NCBI GenBank assembly: GCA_021732485.1
Contig: JAKFUV010000009.1
Location: 310,001 to 374,000, forward strand
Direction of reading: 5' to 3'
DNA length: 64,000 nucleotides
Source of the DNA: Hyphomicrobium sp.
GTDB lineage: Bacteria > Pseudomonadota > Alphaproteobacteria > Rhizobiales > Hyphomicrobiaceae
Shown: positions 33,930 to 44,785 of the stretch, one piece after another
Layout: every line of letters begins with the position of its first letter
Numbering within the stretch: position 1 is the first letter of the stretch
The notes under the pieces: model-generated
The model's input: the letters and a program-made list of their open reading frames with translations, nothing else
Database searches by the model: none
What the model was told of the DNA's origin: nothing
Position numbers and translations under genes: made by a program

Positions 33930-35876
33930 ATGACCGACAAGACTTACCCCGTTTCCGCCGCATGGGCAGAGCGGGCTCTCGTCAATGAAGCGTCTTACAA
34001 GTCGATGTACGCGCGGTCTTTGTCCGATCCCGAAGGTTTCTGGGCCGAGGCGGGGCGGCGGCTCGAGTGGATGAAGCCGTACACACGCGCAAAGAACACG
34101 TCGTTTGCTCAGGGCGCGGTTGATATTCGCTGGTTCGAGGACGGCGCTCTGAATGTCTCGGCCAATTGCATCGATCGTCATTTGGCAACGCGCGGCAACC
34201 AGGTCGCGATCATCTGGGAAGGCGATAACCCAAATGAAAGCCAACTGATCACGTATCGCCAGTTGCACGAGCGCGTGCAGCGGTTCGCCAATGTGTTGAA
34301 GAAACACGACGTCAAAAAAGGTGACCGCGTCACCATCTATCTGCCGATGATTCCCGAGGCTGCCTACGCGATGCTGGCCTGCACGCGCATCGGCGCCATC
34401 CATTCGATCGTGTTCGGCGGGTTCTCGCCAGACAGCTTGCAGAACCGGATTGACGATGCGCAATCGAAGCTCGTCATCACGGCGGACGAAGGCCTGCGCG
34501 GCGGCAAGCCCGTTGCTCTCAAAAAAAATGCTGACGCCGCGCTTGCCAAATGCAGCGGTGACGAAAAAATGCTGGTCGTGCGCCGCACCGGTAATCCGGT
34601 GCCGTGGACAGCGGGTCGCGATTTCTGGCTGCACGAAGAATTGGAAACGGTTGCAGCCGAGTGCCCGCCGGTCGCCATGAATGCCGAAGACCCGCTGTTC
34701 GTGCTCTACACGTCCGGGTCAACCGGCAAGCCGAAAGGTGTCGTCCACACCACCGGTGGCTATCTGCTGTATGCGTCGATGACGCATCAGTACGTGTTCG
34801 ACTACCACGACGGCGACATCTACTGGTGCACGGCTGATGTCGGCTGGGTCACGGGTCACAGCTACATCGTTTACGGGCCGCTCGTCAACGGCGCGACCAC
34901 CGTCATGTTCGAAGGCATTCCGACCTATCCGAACTCGTCGAGATTCTGGGATGTCGTCGACAAGTGGAAGGTCAATATTTTTTATACCGCTCCGACGGCG
35001 ATCCGCTCGCTGATGGGAGCTGGCGACGAACTCGTCACTCGAAATGATCGGTCGTCCTTGCGCCTGCTCGGCTCGGTTGGCGAGCCGATCAATCCTGAAG
35101 CGTGGGAGTGGTATCATCGCGTCGTTGGCGACAGCCGGTGCCCGATCGTCGACACCTGGTGGCAAACCGAGACGGGCGGCATTTTGATTTCGCCGCTGCC
35201 AGGCGCCACGGCCTTGAAACCGGGATCAGCCACGCTGCCCTTTTTTGGCGTTCAACCGGCCCTCGTCGATGACAAAGGCAACATTCTCGAAGGTGCAGCT
35301 CAGGGCAACCTCGTCATTCTCGATAGCTGGCCAGGGCAATCGCGAACCATCTACGGCGATCACGACCGCTTCGAACAGACTTACTTCTCAACCTATCCAG
35401 GCATGTACTTCACCGGTGACGGCTGCCGGCGCGACGCCGATGGCTACTACTGGATCACCGGCCGGGTCGACGATGTGATCAACGTCTCCGGCCACCGCAT
35501 GGGCACCGCCGAGGTCGAGAGCGCACTCGTCTCGCATCCCAAGGTCTCGGAAGCGGCAGTTGTTGGCTATCCGCACGATCTCAAAGGCCAGGGGATCTAC
35601 TGCTACGTCACCCTCAACAGTGGCGAAAGCGGAGACGATGCGCTGCGCAAGGATTTGGTGGCACATGTCCGCAAAGAAATCGGACCGATCGCATCGCCGG
35701 ATCTCATCCAATTCTCGCCGGGACTGCCGAAAACGCGATCGGGCAAAATCATGCGGCGCATTTTGCGCAAGATCGCCGAGGATGATTTCAGCAATCTCGG
35801 TGATACGTCGACGCTCGCCGATCCAGGCGTGGTCGATGACCTCGTCGGCAATCGGCAGAACCGTAAAGCCAGTTGA
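33930..35876 (+). CDS. acsA: Acetyl-CoA synthetase
   Basis: A 648-residue AMP-forming ligase activating acetate. Signatures are [19 protein letters not shown] (P-loop), [16 protein letters not shown], the hinge [13 protein letters not shown] and the C-terminal [11 protein letters not shown], whose Lys is the catalytic and acetylation-controlled residue. ATG at 33930 is preceded by GGAGG at nine bases; longer in-frame starts at 33855 and 33888 are less likely. It stands as a single gene. Confidence 0.97.
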   Translation: MTDKTYPVSAAWAERALVNEASYKSMYARSLSDPEGFWAEAGRRLEWMKPYTRAKNTSFAQGAVDIRWFEDGALNVSANCIDRHLATRGNQVAIIWEGDNPNESQLITYRQLHERVQRFANVLKKHDVKKGDRVTIYLPMIPEAAYAMLACTRIGAIHSIVFGGFSPDSLQNRIDDAQSKLVITADEGLRGGKPVALKKNADAALAKCSGDEKMLVVRRTGNPVPWTAGRDFWLHEELETVAAECPPVAMNAEDPLFVLYTSGSTGKPKGVVHTTGGYLLYASMTHQYVFDYHDGDIYWCTADVGWVTGHSYIVYGPLVNGATTVMFEGIPTYPNSSRFWDVVDKWKVNIFYTAPTAIRSLMGAGDELVTRNDRSSLRLLGSVGEPINPEAWEWYHRVVGDSRCPIVDTWWQTETGGILISPLPGATALKPGSATLPFFGVQPALVDDKGNILEGAAQGNLVILDSWPGQSRTIYGDHDRFEQTYFSTYPGMYFTGDGCRRDADGYYWITGRVDDVINVSGHRMGTAEVESALVSHPKVSEAAVVGYPHDLKGQGIYCYVTLNSGESGDDALRKDLVAHVRKEIGPIASPDLIQFSPGLPKTRSGKIMRRILRKIAEDDFSNLGDTSTLADPGVVDDLVGNRQNRKAS

Positions 35877-35960
35877 TCAACCGATGATTCGGTGATGCTG
35901 GTCATCAATCCTGCCGGCTGGCGAGCGTCCGTCGCAACCGACATGGACGGCGTCACCGGT

Positions 35961-35982
35961 GCTGGCTTGAGAAAATGCCAGC
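35961..35982. terminator. Hairpin between convergent acs and extensin-like genes
   Basis: GCTGGC and GCCAGC pair around a 10-base loop. GGT and ACC outside can extend the stem. There is no T-run. Its place between convergent genes fits a weak bidirectional terminator. Confidence 0.35.
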
Positions 35983-35993
35983 CAACACCAAGC

Positions 35994-36737
35994 CTACTTG
36001 CACGATTTTAAGTAGCCGCGATCAAGATGGAAATGGTCTCGATGGGCCGCGTTGTAGTCGGGCCCAAGGACGACGCGGAAATAACGGCAGGCACCGTTGT
36101 GTACGGCGCGCAAGAAATCGGCCTGCGGGCCAGTCGACGCCCAATGCTTTTTGATTGAAATCACTCGACCGTCCTGCAATTCAAACGCCGAGATATCGAT
36201 TGCGTTGGCCGTCGCATGCTGACTGCGGAAGTCTTGCCAGAGCTTGTTGCCGACAATGTTGCGGCATGAGTAGCCGCCCATGGTTTGCAGCGCCACGACG
36301 GGCACCTGCAAATGTTGCTCGGCAGCGGGCTGTAAGACGTGCGCCACCCACATTGCGGTGGCGGCGGCCGTCTCGCATGTGAGTTCATCAATAGTCACGC
36401 GAAGTCGGCCAGCGCCGGAAAGCGCGACTGCATTACGCCAGCCGCAGCCGTCGACGAAGGGCTTGTCGGCAATTGGCCTTGCGCTAATGAGGGGTGAGGT
36501 CAAGGTTGTTCGGCACAGCGCTCGGTTATTTGATAGCGCGGCAAGCCTGAGATCGACGAACCAAGCATGCTTGTCAGCCAAGTCGAGCGGCGCCAGGTTG
36601 GCGATTTGGCGCGGGATGATGCCGCTCCAAGTCGCGACTGCGAGGCTGAGTGCGATCAGCACAATAAGCAGTGCGCGCAGGCGCCGGCGTCGTCGCGACC
36701 GGATTGTTCGTTTCCGGTCGTCGCGGTGTGAGATCAA
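35994..36737 (-). CDS. Extensin-like family protein
   Basis: A 247-residue envelope protein with an Arg-rich N-terminus, one membrane anchor at about 20-40 and a C-terminal extensin-like domain (PF06904) from about 70. Conserved residues include TMGGYSCRN, SQHATANAIDI, DGRVI, VHNGACRYF and AAHRDHFHLDRG. The His/Asp pattern recalls LAS/D,D-peptidase metal centres, so a cell-wall peptidase role is plausible. Several Cys residues could form disulfides outside the membrane. It lies downstream of the VWA gene but is separated by a good terminator, so it has its own promoter. Confidence 0.9.
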   Translation of the reverse strand: MISHRDDRKRTIRSRRRRRLRALLIVLIALSLAVATWSGIIPRQIANLAPLDLADKHAWFVDLRLAALSNNRALCRTTLTSPLISARPIADKPFVDGCGWRNAVALSGAGRLRVTIDELTCETAAATAMWVAHVLQPAAEQHLQVPVVALQTMGGYSCRNIVGNKLWQDFRSQHATANAIDISAFELQDGRVISIKKHWASTGPQADFLRAVHNGACRYFRVVLGPDYNAAHRDHFHLDRGYLKSCK

Positions 36738-36782
36738 CGAATGGTACCCCGCGCCCGCCCTAATCAGCGGCCGAATGACAAA

Positions 36783-36804
36783 AACGCCCCGTTGCCGGAG
36801 CGTT
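36783..36804 (-). terminator. Rho-independent terminator of the VWA gene
   Basis: On the minus strand AACGCTCCG and CGGGGCGTT form a nine-pair stem (one G-U) with loop GCAA, followed by a T-run (A-run at 36780-36784 on the plus strand). It begins about 33 bases after the VWA stop. This is the clearest intrinsic terminator in the window. Confidence 0.85.
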
Positions 36805-36836
36805 CTCTCAACGCGGAAAAATAGACCGAATTTCGG

Positions 36837-38057
36837 CTATCGCGACAGTCGCAGTTTGGTCAGCGTGCCGGCGAACTGGCGGAACGCCGCCTTAAGGTCT
36901 TCCTCGTCTTCGGCGGCGGCGAAGTAGTCCTCACCCGGCGTGGCGCAGGCCTTGAGCGTTGATGTCGCTATGGGGTTGCTATTGCCGAGCCCGAAGCCGA
37001 CTGAAAACACAATGACATCCTTCGCCTTCATTGCCTTGCAAAGCTCGACGGCTTGATTTGCCGACGACGGTCCCGAATACCGCGTATTGAAATCACCGTC
37101 GGTCATCAGCACGACCGCTTTCATCAACTTCTTATCCTTGACCTTCTGGTAATCGTCCGGCTTGCTCGCGCCGCCCCACACGCCGCCCCAGTTATCGGAA
37201 ATCAAATTCCACGCCCATTGAATACCGAGATGACCGGCCGTCGCACCGTTGGCCGAATAGCCATTGACCTCGGAAATCAGACTTTGCTTATCGTCGGTGA
37301 GTGGCTTGACGATCGGCGGTGGGCACTGAGGAGAAATATTGAACTTGCTAACGCTGTCGTTGAAATTTCCATTGGCGCGTTCGGCGATGCAATCCTTGCC
37401 AGGCGGGCCTGTCGTGATGTTGGTCGCGTAGCCGCCGAGTTTCACACCCGCAGAGTAGGGCGCGAGCGCTACACGGATCGATTGCGGTCCTTCTTGCTCA
37501 GGAAAAATTTCGTCGGCGAACTCAGCAAACGCTGATTTCAGCGACGCTATTTTCGTCTTTCCTTTGATTTGCGTGTTCATAGAGCCGGTGATGTCAAGCG
37601 CCATGCCGACCTCGATATCGCGCTGTTTGAAAACAGCTTGCGATGCGACCGGAACGTCCAATGTGTCGAAGCCGCCAATTCGCGTCAATGTCATGGCGAT
37701 TTTGGCATTGGCCTTGATATCGACGGAGCCGCTGTCGCGATTGACGACAATTGTCGGTTCGCCAATGACAGACATGGCTTCGCTGAGCAATTTGGAATTC
37801 TCGCGAAAATAGGTTTTGCCGAAGGCGACCAGTTCGGTGTCGGTCAATTGGCCATTTAGAAGTTCACGGCCGACCGCCAATGATGCGGCATCGATCGCGC
37901 CGCCCATTCGTGTGCGCAAATCTTGAATGCGGCCATAATCGATCGCCATGCCGGCCGCGAAAAAAAGTACGAACGCCATGACCCCAAATAGGATCATGGT
38001 CGAGCCACGCTCTTCATTCCGAAACAGACCAAGAGAACGAGAGAAGCGGCGCAACAT
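36837..38057 (-). CDS. TadE/TadG-like protein with VWA domain
   Basis: A 406-residue protein with the Tad pilus-like N-terminus (short basic leader, then a membrane segment STMILFGVMAFVLFFAAGMA with a following Asp-Tyr-Gly), as in TadG and TadE-like pseudopilins. From about residue 155 it has a von Willebrand A domain: the metal site is DITGSM (a variant of DxSxS), with the second loop at TDGDFN. No other tad genes are near, so it may work with a distant tad locus or act as an envelope adhesion protein. The gene is followed by a strong terminator. Confidence 0.85.
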   Translation of the reverse strand: MLRRFSRSLGLFRNEERGSTMILFGVMAFVLFFAAGMAIDYGRIQDLRTRMGGAIDAASLAVGRELLNGQLTDTELVAFGKTYFRENSKLLSEAMSVIGEPTIVVNRDSGSVDIKANAKIAMTLTRIGGFDTLDVPVASQAVFKQRDIEVGMALDITGSMNTQIKGKTKIASLKSAFAEFADEIFPEQEGPQSIRVALAPYSAGVKLGGYATNITTGPPGKDCIAERANGNFNDSVSKFNISPQCPPPIVKPLTDDKQSLISEVNGYSANGATAGHLGIQWAWNLISDNWGGVWGGASKPDDYQKVKDKKLMKAVVLMTDGDFNTRYSGPSSANQAVELCKAMKAKDVIVFSVGFGLGNSNPIATSTLKACATPGEDYFAAAEDEEDLKAAFRQFAGTLTKLRLSR

Positions 38058-38232
38058 GTGTGTCTCCGTGATACATCGAGCTGTCGTTAGTTACGGCCGA
38101 TGCAAACCGAAGACCTTATACTTCGCCTGAACACTCCACGGTGGGTCGACTTCTCGCCCTGGTTTATTTGTTGTTTACGATTGTTCGGAATCGCACGCTC
38201 AAGTGCCGTTTGCGTCGCCAACAGCCGAGACA

Positions 38233-38451
38233 TCAAAAGTCAGTTGCGATACCGCCGGTCTCCCAGTCACCAAAGCGCACGGGGTCCGGCCCGGCTCGAC
38301 CGCCTATTTCCTTGCCGGGGACGGCGGTGCCTGAAACAATCAGAGATGCTTGGCGCCGCGCCTCCGCTTCAGCCAAGGCGCGCTGCGCTTCCGGCGTTAA
38401 CGTCCGGGGTGGAGCCGGGTCATTTGAATGAGTTGTTTCGATATTGGACAT
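38233..38451 (-). CDS. SDHAF4/DUF1674 family protein
   Basis: A 72-residue protein with the DUF1674 C-terminus: GGRAGPDPVRFGDWETGGIA and a final DF. In mitochondria the family (Sdh8/SDHAF4) binds free flavinated succinate dehydrogenase subunit A during assembly, and alphaproteobacterial members are likely to do the same. ATG at 38451 gives the family's usual beginning (LTPEAQRALAEAEARR follows); an in-frame ATG at 38481 is possible. It stands divergent from htpX. Confidence 0.85.
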   Translation of the reverse strand: MSNIETTHSNDPAPPRTLTPEAQRALAEAEARRQASLIVSGTAVPGKEIGGRAGPDPVRFGDWETGGIATDF

Positions 38452-38618
38452 GGATCTCGATTTGAAACGATCACCGCTCATCGGTTTCGCGGTGGCGGTG
38501 TTGCTGCAAAGGATGGCGCGAGGCCTTAACCCGGCGCTCGCGACATCTTATATACCGCGTCGGGCGGCAATTGGATGCGTGTCCGCCGGATGACGATGCG
38601 ACCGAGGAGCGCCGAAAG

Positions 38619-39605
38619 ATGCCGATGAATTATGCCCGAACAGCCCTTTTGCTGGCAGTTCTGACGGCCATTCTGGTCGCGATGGGCGCGGCCGTTGGTG
38701 GTCGCGGTGGTATGGTCATGGCATTTCTCATTGCCCTGGTCATGAATGTCGTTAGCCTGTGGAAGTCCGACACGATGGTTTTGCGCATGTTCAAAGCGCA
38801 AGAGGTTGACGACCGGACGGCGCCCGAATTGGTCGCGTTAGTCCGGGATTTGGCGCAGCGCGCCGAACTGCCGATGCCACGCGTCTATATCATGAACAAT
38901 CCCCAGCCCAATGCGTTTGCCACTGGCCGTAGTCCGGAACGGTCTGCTGTATGTGCGTCAACGGGTCTGCTGGAGGCGTTGTCAAAGGAAGAGCTTGCGG
39001 GCGTCATGGCGCATGAACTGGCGCACATTAAGAACCGTGACACCTTGACCATGGCGGTGGCGGCGACGATCGGCGGCGCGGTATCAATGTTCGCGCAGTA
39101 TTTGCAATTCGGCATGCTCTTCGGCGCTGGCCGTAACAATGATCGGGGCGGACTTGGAATGTTCGGCACCATCGCCGCCGTTATCATTGCGCCGCTGGCG
39201 GCCATGATGGTGCAGATGGCAATCAGCCGTTCGCGCGAGTATCAGGCGGACCGATTAGGCGCGCAGATTGCCGGCAATCCGTTATGGCTGGCGACAGCGC
39301 TCAAGAAAATCAACACCATCGCTCGCCGCGTGCCGAACGAGCAGGCCGAGAGTATTCCGGCCGCAGCGCACGTTTTTATTATCAATCCGCTGAACGGCCG
39401 TGGCGTCGACAACATGTTTTCAACTCATCCCAACGTCGACAATCGCGTCGCCGAACTGGAAGCACTGGCGCGCGAAATGGGTGTATCGGGCGGTGGCTCG
39501 TTCGAAGAAAACGCGCCGACATCAAACCACGACTCTTCGGCAAATCGCGGGGTATGGGTTGGGGGTCGCAATCACGCGGTCAAATCGCAGCGTCCGTGGG
39601 GATGA
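38619..39605 (+). CDS. htpX: Zinc metalloprotease HtpX
   Basis: A 328-residue M48 membrane protease that clears damaged membrane proteins. Two N-terminal membrane segments precede the zinc site HELAH (with the Glu in [11 protein letters not shown] as third ligand), and two further hydrophobic segments lie between. ATG at 38619 has GGAG nine bases upstream. The C-terminal 30 residues are polar and variable. rsmB follows after 27 bases in the same direction, so the two may share a transcript. Confidence 0.95.
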   Translation: MPMNYARTALLLAVLTAILVAMGAAVGGRGGMVMAFLIALVMNVVSLWKSDTMVLRMFKAQEVDDRTAPELVALVRDLAQRAELPMPRVYIMNNPQPNAFATGRSPERSAVCASTGLLEALSKEELAGVMAHELAHIKNRDTLTMAVAATIGGAVSMFAQYLQFGMLFGAGRNNDRGGLGMFGTIAAVIIAPLAAMMVQMAISRSREYQADRLGAQIAGNPLWLATALKKINTIARRVPNEQAESIPAAAHVFIINPLNGRGVDNMFSTHPNVDNRVAELEALAREMGVSGGGSFEENAPTSNHDSSANRGVWVGGRNHAVKSQRPWG

Positions 39606-39632
39606 TGCAGTTCACCGCAGAGAGGCGAAATC

Positions 39633-41099
39633 GTGGGTGACGACACGACCCGCCATCGCGGCAAGTTCCGCTCAGGAAGTCTCAGAGGATCATTGCCCGG
39701 AGATCGTGGTGCCGAGCGACTTGCGCCGCGTCCGCGCGATGACACGCCTCGCCGCAACCGCGATGAGCCCGGCGACGGCGTTGCGGCGCGCGACGTTGCA
39801 GCGTCGGCATTGTTTTCGGTCTTCGTCGAAAAACGCGCGTTCGATGACGTGTTCTCAAAAGTTTCGGAGGCTCGCGGACTGGCACCGCGCGATCGCGCGT
39901 TTGCCCGAAATATCGCCTCGACCGTTTTGCGGCATCGCGGTTCGCTAAATGCCGTGATTGGGCGTTTTCTCGGCAAGCCATTGCCGGAAAACCAGGGGCG
40001 TCTCGAGCCGATCCTGCTGTCGGCGGCGGCGCAGCTTCTGATCCTAAAAACGCCGCCGCACGCCGCGATTTCGTTGGCGGTCGATCAATGCCGCGTCGAT
40101 CGCTCGGCGCAACGCTTCGCCAAATTAGCCAATGCAGTGCTGCGCCGCGTCAGCGTGGAAGGCCCGGAAATTTGGGCGGGCTTCGATCATGCGACATTGA
40201 ACTGCCCATCATGGATGCTCACGCGATGGCAGAAATACTATGGCGCCGATCTTGCCCACCGCATCGCCGCTGCGAGCCTGAACGAAGCTCCGCTCGATCT
40301 GTCGATCAAACAGGATTCCGAGGCTTGGGCCGAACGGCTCGGCGGTATCAAACTGCCGACGGGTTCGGTGCGTCTGTCAGCATCGGGCCGAATTGAAGGC
40401 CTGGCTGGCTACGACGAAGGCGCTTGGTGGGTCCAGGATGCGGCGGCGCGTCTCCCGGCTCTGTTGTTCGGCGATCTTCGCGGTCGTCACGTCGCTGACT
40501 TGTGTGCTGCGCCTGGCGGCAAGACAGCTCAGTTGGTGTTGGCGGGAGCCCAAGTTACCGCCGTCGACAAATCACCGGGACGTCTCAACCGGTTGAAGGC
40601 TAACCTCGCTCGCCTCGGGCTCGATGCGGAGGTGGCCGTCGCAGACGCCGCAACGTTCGCGCCTGGGCGGCTGTTCGATGCAATCCTGGTTGATGCACCA
40701 TGTACCGCGACGGGCACGATCCGGCGTCATCCTGATATTTTGCATTTGAAACGCAGTGACGACGTTGCAGCGCTCGCTGCGGTGCAGGCGCCGATCCTAC
40801 GGCGGGCCGCCGAGCTGCTTACGGTCGGTGGGACATTGATTTACTGCACGTGCTCGCTCGAACCGGAAGAGGGCCGCGATCAGATCGCGGCATTCCTGGC
40901 TGAGCATGCGAATTTTGCCCGCCTGCCGGTGACGCCTGGCGATCTGGCCAGCGCCGACCAAGCGGCCTGGCCCGAGGTCCAGTCATGGATTTCCGCTGAC
41001 GGCGATGTGCGTACTCTGCCCTGCCATCTCGACGCATTGCCAACTGGCCTTCAAGGCCTTGACGGGTTTTACGCCGCGCGGCTGGTACGGCGCGGCTAG
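39633..41099 (+). CDS. rsmB: 16S rRNA m5C methyltransferase RsmB
   Basis: A 488-residue RsmB/NOP family enzyme with an extended basic, low-complexity N-terminus (about 1-50), a NusB-like helical domain (about 55-190) and a catalytic domain. The catalytic part has CAAPGGKTAQL for SAM binding, DAPCTATGTIRRHPDI with the first conserved Cys, and YCTCSLEPEEG with the second, catalytic one. GTG at 39633 has GAGAGG about seven bases upstream. The N-terminal extension may mean the true start is further in. Confidence 0.92.
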   Translation: MGDDTTRHRGKFRSGSLRGSLPGDRGAERLAPRPRDDTPRRNRDEPGDGVAARDVAASALFSVFVEKRAFDDVFSKVSEARGLAPRDRAFARNIASTVLRHRGSLNAVIGRFLGKPLPENQGRLEPILLSAAAQLLILKTPPHAAISLAVDQCRVDRSAQRFAKLANAVLRRVSVEGPEIWAGFDHATLNCPSWMLTRWQKYYGADLAHRIAAASLNEAPLDLSIKQDSEAWAERLGGIKLPTGSVRLSASGRIEGLAGYDEGAWWVQDAAARLPALLFGDLRGRHVADLCAAPGGKTAQLVLAGAQVTAVDKSPGRLNRLKANLARLGLDAEVAVADAATFAPGRLFDAILVDAPCTATGTIRRHPDILHLKRSDDVAALAAVQAPILRRAAELLTVGGTLIYCTCSLEPEEGRDQIAAFLAEHANFARLPVTPGDLASADQAAWPEVQSWISADGDVRTLPCHLDALPTGLQGLDGFYAARLVRRG

Positions 41100-41175
41100 G
41101 CGGCGTTAGGCGCGGATGGCCCATCGGTCAACAGTTGCGTTGCCCCGCTGACTTGTCTTGGCACGTGCAAACCGC

Positions 41176-41280
41176 TAGAGCATTTTCCGACGAAGTGGAT
41201 CCGGTTCGTCGTCAGAAAATGCGACAAAGCATCATATTAGAGCGCCGATCTGCTTCTATCAGATCGCCAAGCGCTCTAGT
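41176..41280. repeat. REP-like intergenic palindrome pair
   Basis: Two consecutive palindromic units. The first has GCATTTTC (41180-41187) facing GAAAATGC (41215-41222) with a partly symmetric centre. The second has TAGAGCGC (41238-41245) facing GCGCTCTA (41271-41278), with inner CGATCTG/CAGATCG (41246-41252 and 41260-41266). The form recalls the short dispersed repeats of rhizobial genomes. It lies between rsmB and the heparinase-like gene. Confidence 0.75.
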
Positions 41281-41361
41281 GCGAAAGTGACCAGCATCCA
41301 GCTTGGGTGGCGCATCGAGCGAGGTCTGGCGCGTTGGCCGCACCAGCAGCCGGGGAGCGGC

Positions 41362-43083
41362 ATGACGGATTTAAGCCTGTCGGAACGGCTCAAGATTCGA
41401 ACGCTATCTGTCGAGCAGTCGCGCCGCCGCGCCGTGACACGCGCGGTCTCATCGCCGCTTTTGCGCTGGCTCTATGGCGGCGGGGCGGCCGATCAAATCC
41501 TCATCGTGCCGCAGGAATTGCGCTCGGCCGATCCGAGCTTCTGGTCCGAGTATCAAAATGACCAATTCGGGTTGGCGTCGGAAATCGCTGATCTCAGAGG
41601 CGCCACGCCTTTCCGCATCATGCCGCCGAGCCTTGCATGGGAGCGCGAGCTGCATGGCTTTTCGTGGCTCCGCCATCTTGCCGTCGCCGCCAGCGAAACC
41701 GACGAATCCGCCGCCGTCACAACGGCTGCCCGGCAATTGGTTCTGGAGTGGATTTCGCTAAGTCGGGTGCCTAAGGGTGCAGCATTCGAGCCGCCGGTCG
41801 TCGCACGCAGGCTGATGTCGTGGATCGCGCAGGCGCATCTCCTGCTCGAAGGTGCCGACGCGCGGACATACTCGATCATCATGGCCAGCATCAGCCAGCA
41901 AATCGTCACCTTGAAAACGACCTGGCGAAACGCGCCGGACGGTGTTCCGCGAATGGTGTGTCTGATCGCGCTCGTTATCTCTGAACTTTCGGTTTCCGGA
42001 CACGATCGCCAAGTGCAGAGCGCCGAGACCGCCCTCGAAGCGGAGCTGCGGCGTCAAATCCTCGATGATGGCGGCCACGTCAGCCGAAACCCAAGCGTGC
42101 TGGCGGACCTCATTCTTGACTTGCTGCCGCTCGGGCAATGCTTCCAGGCGCGCGGCCGCCGGGCTCCTGAAGCGATTCCGGCTGTCGTTAAAAAGGCCTT
42201 GGCGTTCTTGCGTTTCATGCGCTTGGGCGACGGCATGCTGGCGCGCTTCAATGGTGTCAGTACAGGATCACCGGCGGCACTTGCGACAGTGTTAGGCTAC
42301 TCCGGCGGTGATCTCGACGCGGTATCGGCGGCAGAAACGTCAGGGTACGCCCGGCTCGAACGTGGCGAGACGATCGCCATTGTCGACATCGGGTCACCAC
42401 CTCCGCTCGAAATTGCAACCGAAGCTCAAGCCGGTGCGCTGTCATTCGAGATGACGTCGCGCGCACGATTGATTTTCGTCAACTGCGGCTTCCCGAGTTC
42501 AGCGCATCAGGATTGGGCGGCTGCGGCCCGCGCCACCGCCAGCCACACGACACTGTGCCTCGCTGAAACATCGTCATCGCGGCTCGTGCGCCACCCGCAG
42601 CTGGAGGCTATTGTTGGCGGATTGCCGATCCGCGGCCCGGATATGGTTGTCGCGGGATTGAGTGACGACGGTGGTGTTGCAGTGCTGGCCGCAAGTCACG
42701 ATGGCTACCTGAAGCGGTTTGGAGTGATGCACAATCGGCGGTTGGCACTGGCCGCGTCTGGACGGCGCCTCGACGGCCTCGATCGCTTAGATCATCCCAC
42801 GCATAAAGCCGTGCTGACGGGGGAACTGCCCTATGCCATTCATTTTCATGTACACCCCGATTGCCGGGTCGAACGCGGCGGCACGCGCGACAGCTGCCGG
42901 ATCCGCGTCAGCGACGGCCAAGTCTGGCACTTTAAGGCCGACACGGGCCTGATCTCGATCGAGGATGGACTGTACTTTGTCGATAGTGCTGGGCCTCGTC
43001 CAAGCCTGCAGATCGTGGTTCGCGGCACAATGCGCGGGGCGGTTGAAATTCGCTGGGAAGTTACCGCCGAAAGCGGCCTTTGA
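41362..43083 (+). CDS. Heparinase II/III family protein
   Basis: A 573-residue protein of the heparinase II/III-like group (COG5360). The N-terminal half is alpha-helical (toroid-like, about 60-330) and the C-terminal half is beta-rich (about 350-570). It has a family motif ending near HRRLALAASGRRLDGLD and HFHVHPDC. Family members cleave acidic polysaccharides, but the substrate in alphaproteobacteria is not known. ATG at 41362 has GGGAG upstream; a longer frame from 41287 is less likely. Its place between rsmB and purH is common in rhizobia. Confidence 0.85.
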   Translation: MTDLSLSERLKIRTLSVEQSRRRAVTRAVSSPLLRWLYGGGAADQILIVPQELRSADPSFWSEYQNDQFGLASEIADLRGATPFRIMPPSLAWERELHGFSWLRHLAVAASETDESAAVTTAARQLVLEWISLSRVPKGAAFEPPVVARRLMSWIAQAHLLLEGADARTYSIIMASISQQIVTLKTTWRNAPDGVPRMVCLIALVISELSVSGHDRQVQSAETALEAELRRQILDDGGHVSRNPSVLADLILDLLPLGQCFQARGRRAPEAIPAVVKKALAFLRFMRLGDGMLARFNGVSTGSPAALATVLGYSGGDLDAVSAAETSGYARLERGETIAIVDIGSPPPLEIATEAQAGALSFEMTSRARLIFVNCGFPSSAHQDWAAAARATASHTTLCLAETSSSRLVRHPQLEAIVGGLPIRGPDMVVAGLSDDGGVAVLAASHDGYLKRFGVMHNRRLALAASGRRLDGLDRLDHPTHKAVLTGELPYAIHFHVHPDCRVERGGTRDSCRIRVSDGQVWHFKADTGLISIEDGLYFVDSAGPRPSLQIVVRGTMRGAVEIRWEVTAESGL

Positions 43084-43185
43084 CCCGCGTCAGGACCGCG
43101 CGATTTGATCGTCGCGTCCTCGTCTAAGTGTGTTCATCCGGCCAGCATCGTGATAACGCCGCTCTCGACATCAGGGAGACGCGCA

Positions 43186-44769
43186 ATGCCAGATTTGAAA
43201 ATTCGTCGCGCATTGCTTTCGGTCTCCGACAAAACCGGCCTCATAGATTTCGCTCGGGCCCTGAAAAGCCACGGCGTCGCACTGGTGTCGACGGGTGGCA
43301 CGTCGGCAGCACTGAAGGCTGCTGGCCTGGCCGTGACCGATGTGTCGGAATTGACCGGCTTTCCTGAGATGATGGATGGCCGAGTCAAAACGCTGCATCC
43401 GCGCGTGCATGGCGGACTTCTCGCGATCCGCGGCAACGCCCAGCACGATGTCGCCGCCGCCAGTCACGCCATCGAGCCGATCGATTTGCTCGTCGTTAAT
43501 CTCTATCCCTTCGAGGTGACGGCCGCTGAAGGTGGGTCCAACGACGATTGCATCGAGAATATTGATGTCGGCGGGCCAGCAATGATTCGCGGGGCAGCGA
43601 AAAACCACGACGCTGTCACCGTCGTCATCGAAGCCGAGGACTACGCCCGTGTTCTTGCCGATATGACGACGAACAACGGCGCGACCTCGCTTTCACTGCG
43701 CCGAGCGTTAGCCGCGAAAGCGTTTGCGCGCACGGCAGCCTATGATGCCGCCATCAGCAACTGGTTCGTCGATCAATTGGATGTCGCGGCGCCGACTTGG
43801 CGTGCATTTGGCGGCCGCCTCGGTCAAGCTTTGCGCTATGGAGAAAATCCACATCAGACGGCGTCGATGTATGTGTCCGATTGCACCCGCTTTGGCGTCG
43901 CGACAGCCAAACAGCTCCAGGGCAAAGAGCTCTCATACAACAACATCAACGATACCGACGCGGCCTTCGAACTGATTTCGGAGTTCGATACTACGACACC
44001 CGCCGTCGCCATCATCAAGCACGCCAATCCCTGCGGCGTGGCAGTCGGACGAACGCTGAAGGACGCCTATTTGCAGGCACTAGCATCAGATCCGACCAGC
44101 GCATTCGGCGGCATCATCGCGCTCAATCAAGCCATCGACGCGGCTGCTGCCGAAGAGATCACCAAGCTTTTTACCGAAGTCGTAATTGCGCCCGATGCGA
44201 CCGTTGAGGCTCTGGCGATTTTTGCGGCGAAGAAAAATCTCCGCCTGCTGGTGACTGGCGGACTATCCGCCGTATCGGCAAACGCCTTGATGATCCGTTC
44301 GATCACCGGCGGCCTCCTTGTGCAATCGCACGACGACGGACGTATCGACGAGCGCGCCTTGAAGGTTGTGACGAAGCGACGCCCGACCGAACCAGAACTG
44401 CACGACCTCATGTTTGCGTTCAAGGTTGCAAAGCACGTCAAGTCGAACGCGATCGTCTATGCCAAGAACGGTGCGACAGTCGGCATCGGCGCTGGCCAAA
44501 TGAGCCGGATTGATTCAGCGCGCATCGCCGCGTGGAAAGCGAGTGAAGCCGCCAAGGCGCAGGGCGTCGTCCAACCACTCACGGTTGGATCCGTCGTAGC
44601 GTCTGATGCATTCTTCCCATTTGCCGACGGCTTGCTCGCAGCCGCGGACGCGGGCGTGACAGCCGTCATTCAACCGGGCGGATCGCTGCGCGATGATGAG
44701 GTGATCGCGGCTGCCGATGCGCGCGGACTGGCCATGGTGTTCACCGGCATGCGGCATTTCCGGCACTAA
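43186..44769 (+). CDS. purH: Bifunctional purine biosynthesis protein PurH
   Basis: A 527-residue enzyme for the last two steps to IMP. The N-terminal IMP cyclohydrolase domain (about 1-200) begins [14 protein letters not shown], with [19 protein letters not shown] and VNLYPFE. The C-terminal AICAR formyltransferase domain has [19 protein letters not shown] and the catalytic [12 protein letters not shown] at 43186 has AGGGAG seven bases upstream; the longer frame from 43105 is not needed. It converges on the transporter gene with 16 bases between. Confidence 0.97.
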   Translation: MPDLKIRRALLSVSDKTGLIDFARALKSHGVALVSTGGTSAALKAAGLAVTDVSELTGFPEMMDGRVKTLHPRVHGGLLAIRGNAQHDVAAASHAIEPIDLLVVNLYPFEVTAAEGGSNDDCIENIDVGGPAMIRGAAKNHDAVTVVIEAEDYARVLADMTTNNGATSLSLRRALAAKAFARTAAYDAAISNWFVDQLDVAAPTWRAFGGRLGQALRYGENPHQTASMYVSDCTRFGVATAKQLQGKELSYNNINDTDAAFELISEFDTTTPAVAIIKHANPCGVAVGRTLKDAYLQALASDPTSAFGGIIALNQAIDAAAAEEITKLFTEVVIAPDATVEALAIFAAKKNLRLLVTGGLSAVSANALMIRSITGGLLVQSHDDGRIDERALKVVTKRRPTEPELHDLMFAFKVAKHVKSNAIVYAKNGATVGIGAGQMSRIDSARIAAWKASEAAKAQGVVQPLTVGSVVASDAFFPFADGLLAAADAGVTAVIQPGGSLRDDEVIAAADARGLAMVFTGMRHFRH

Positions 44770-44785
44770 AGTGCCTGCCGGCTCA

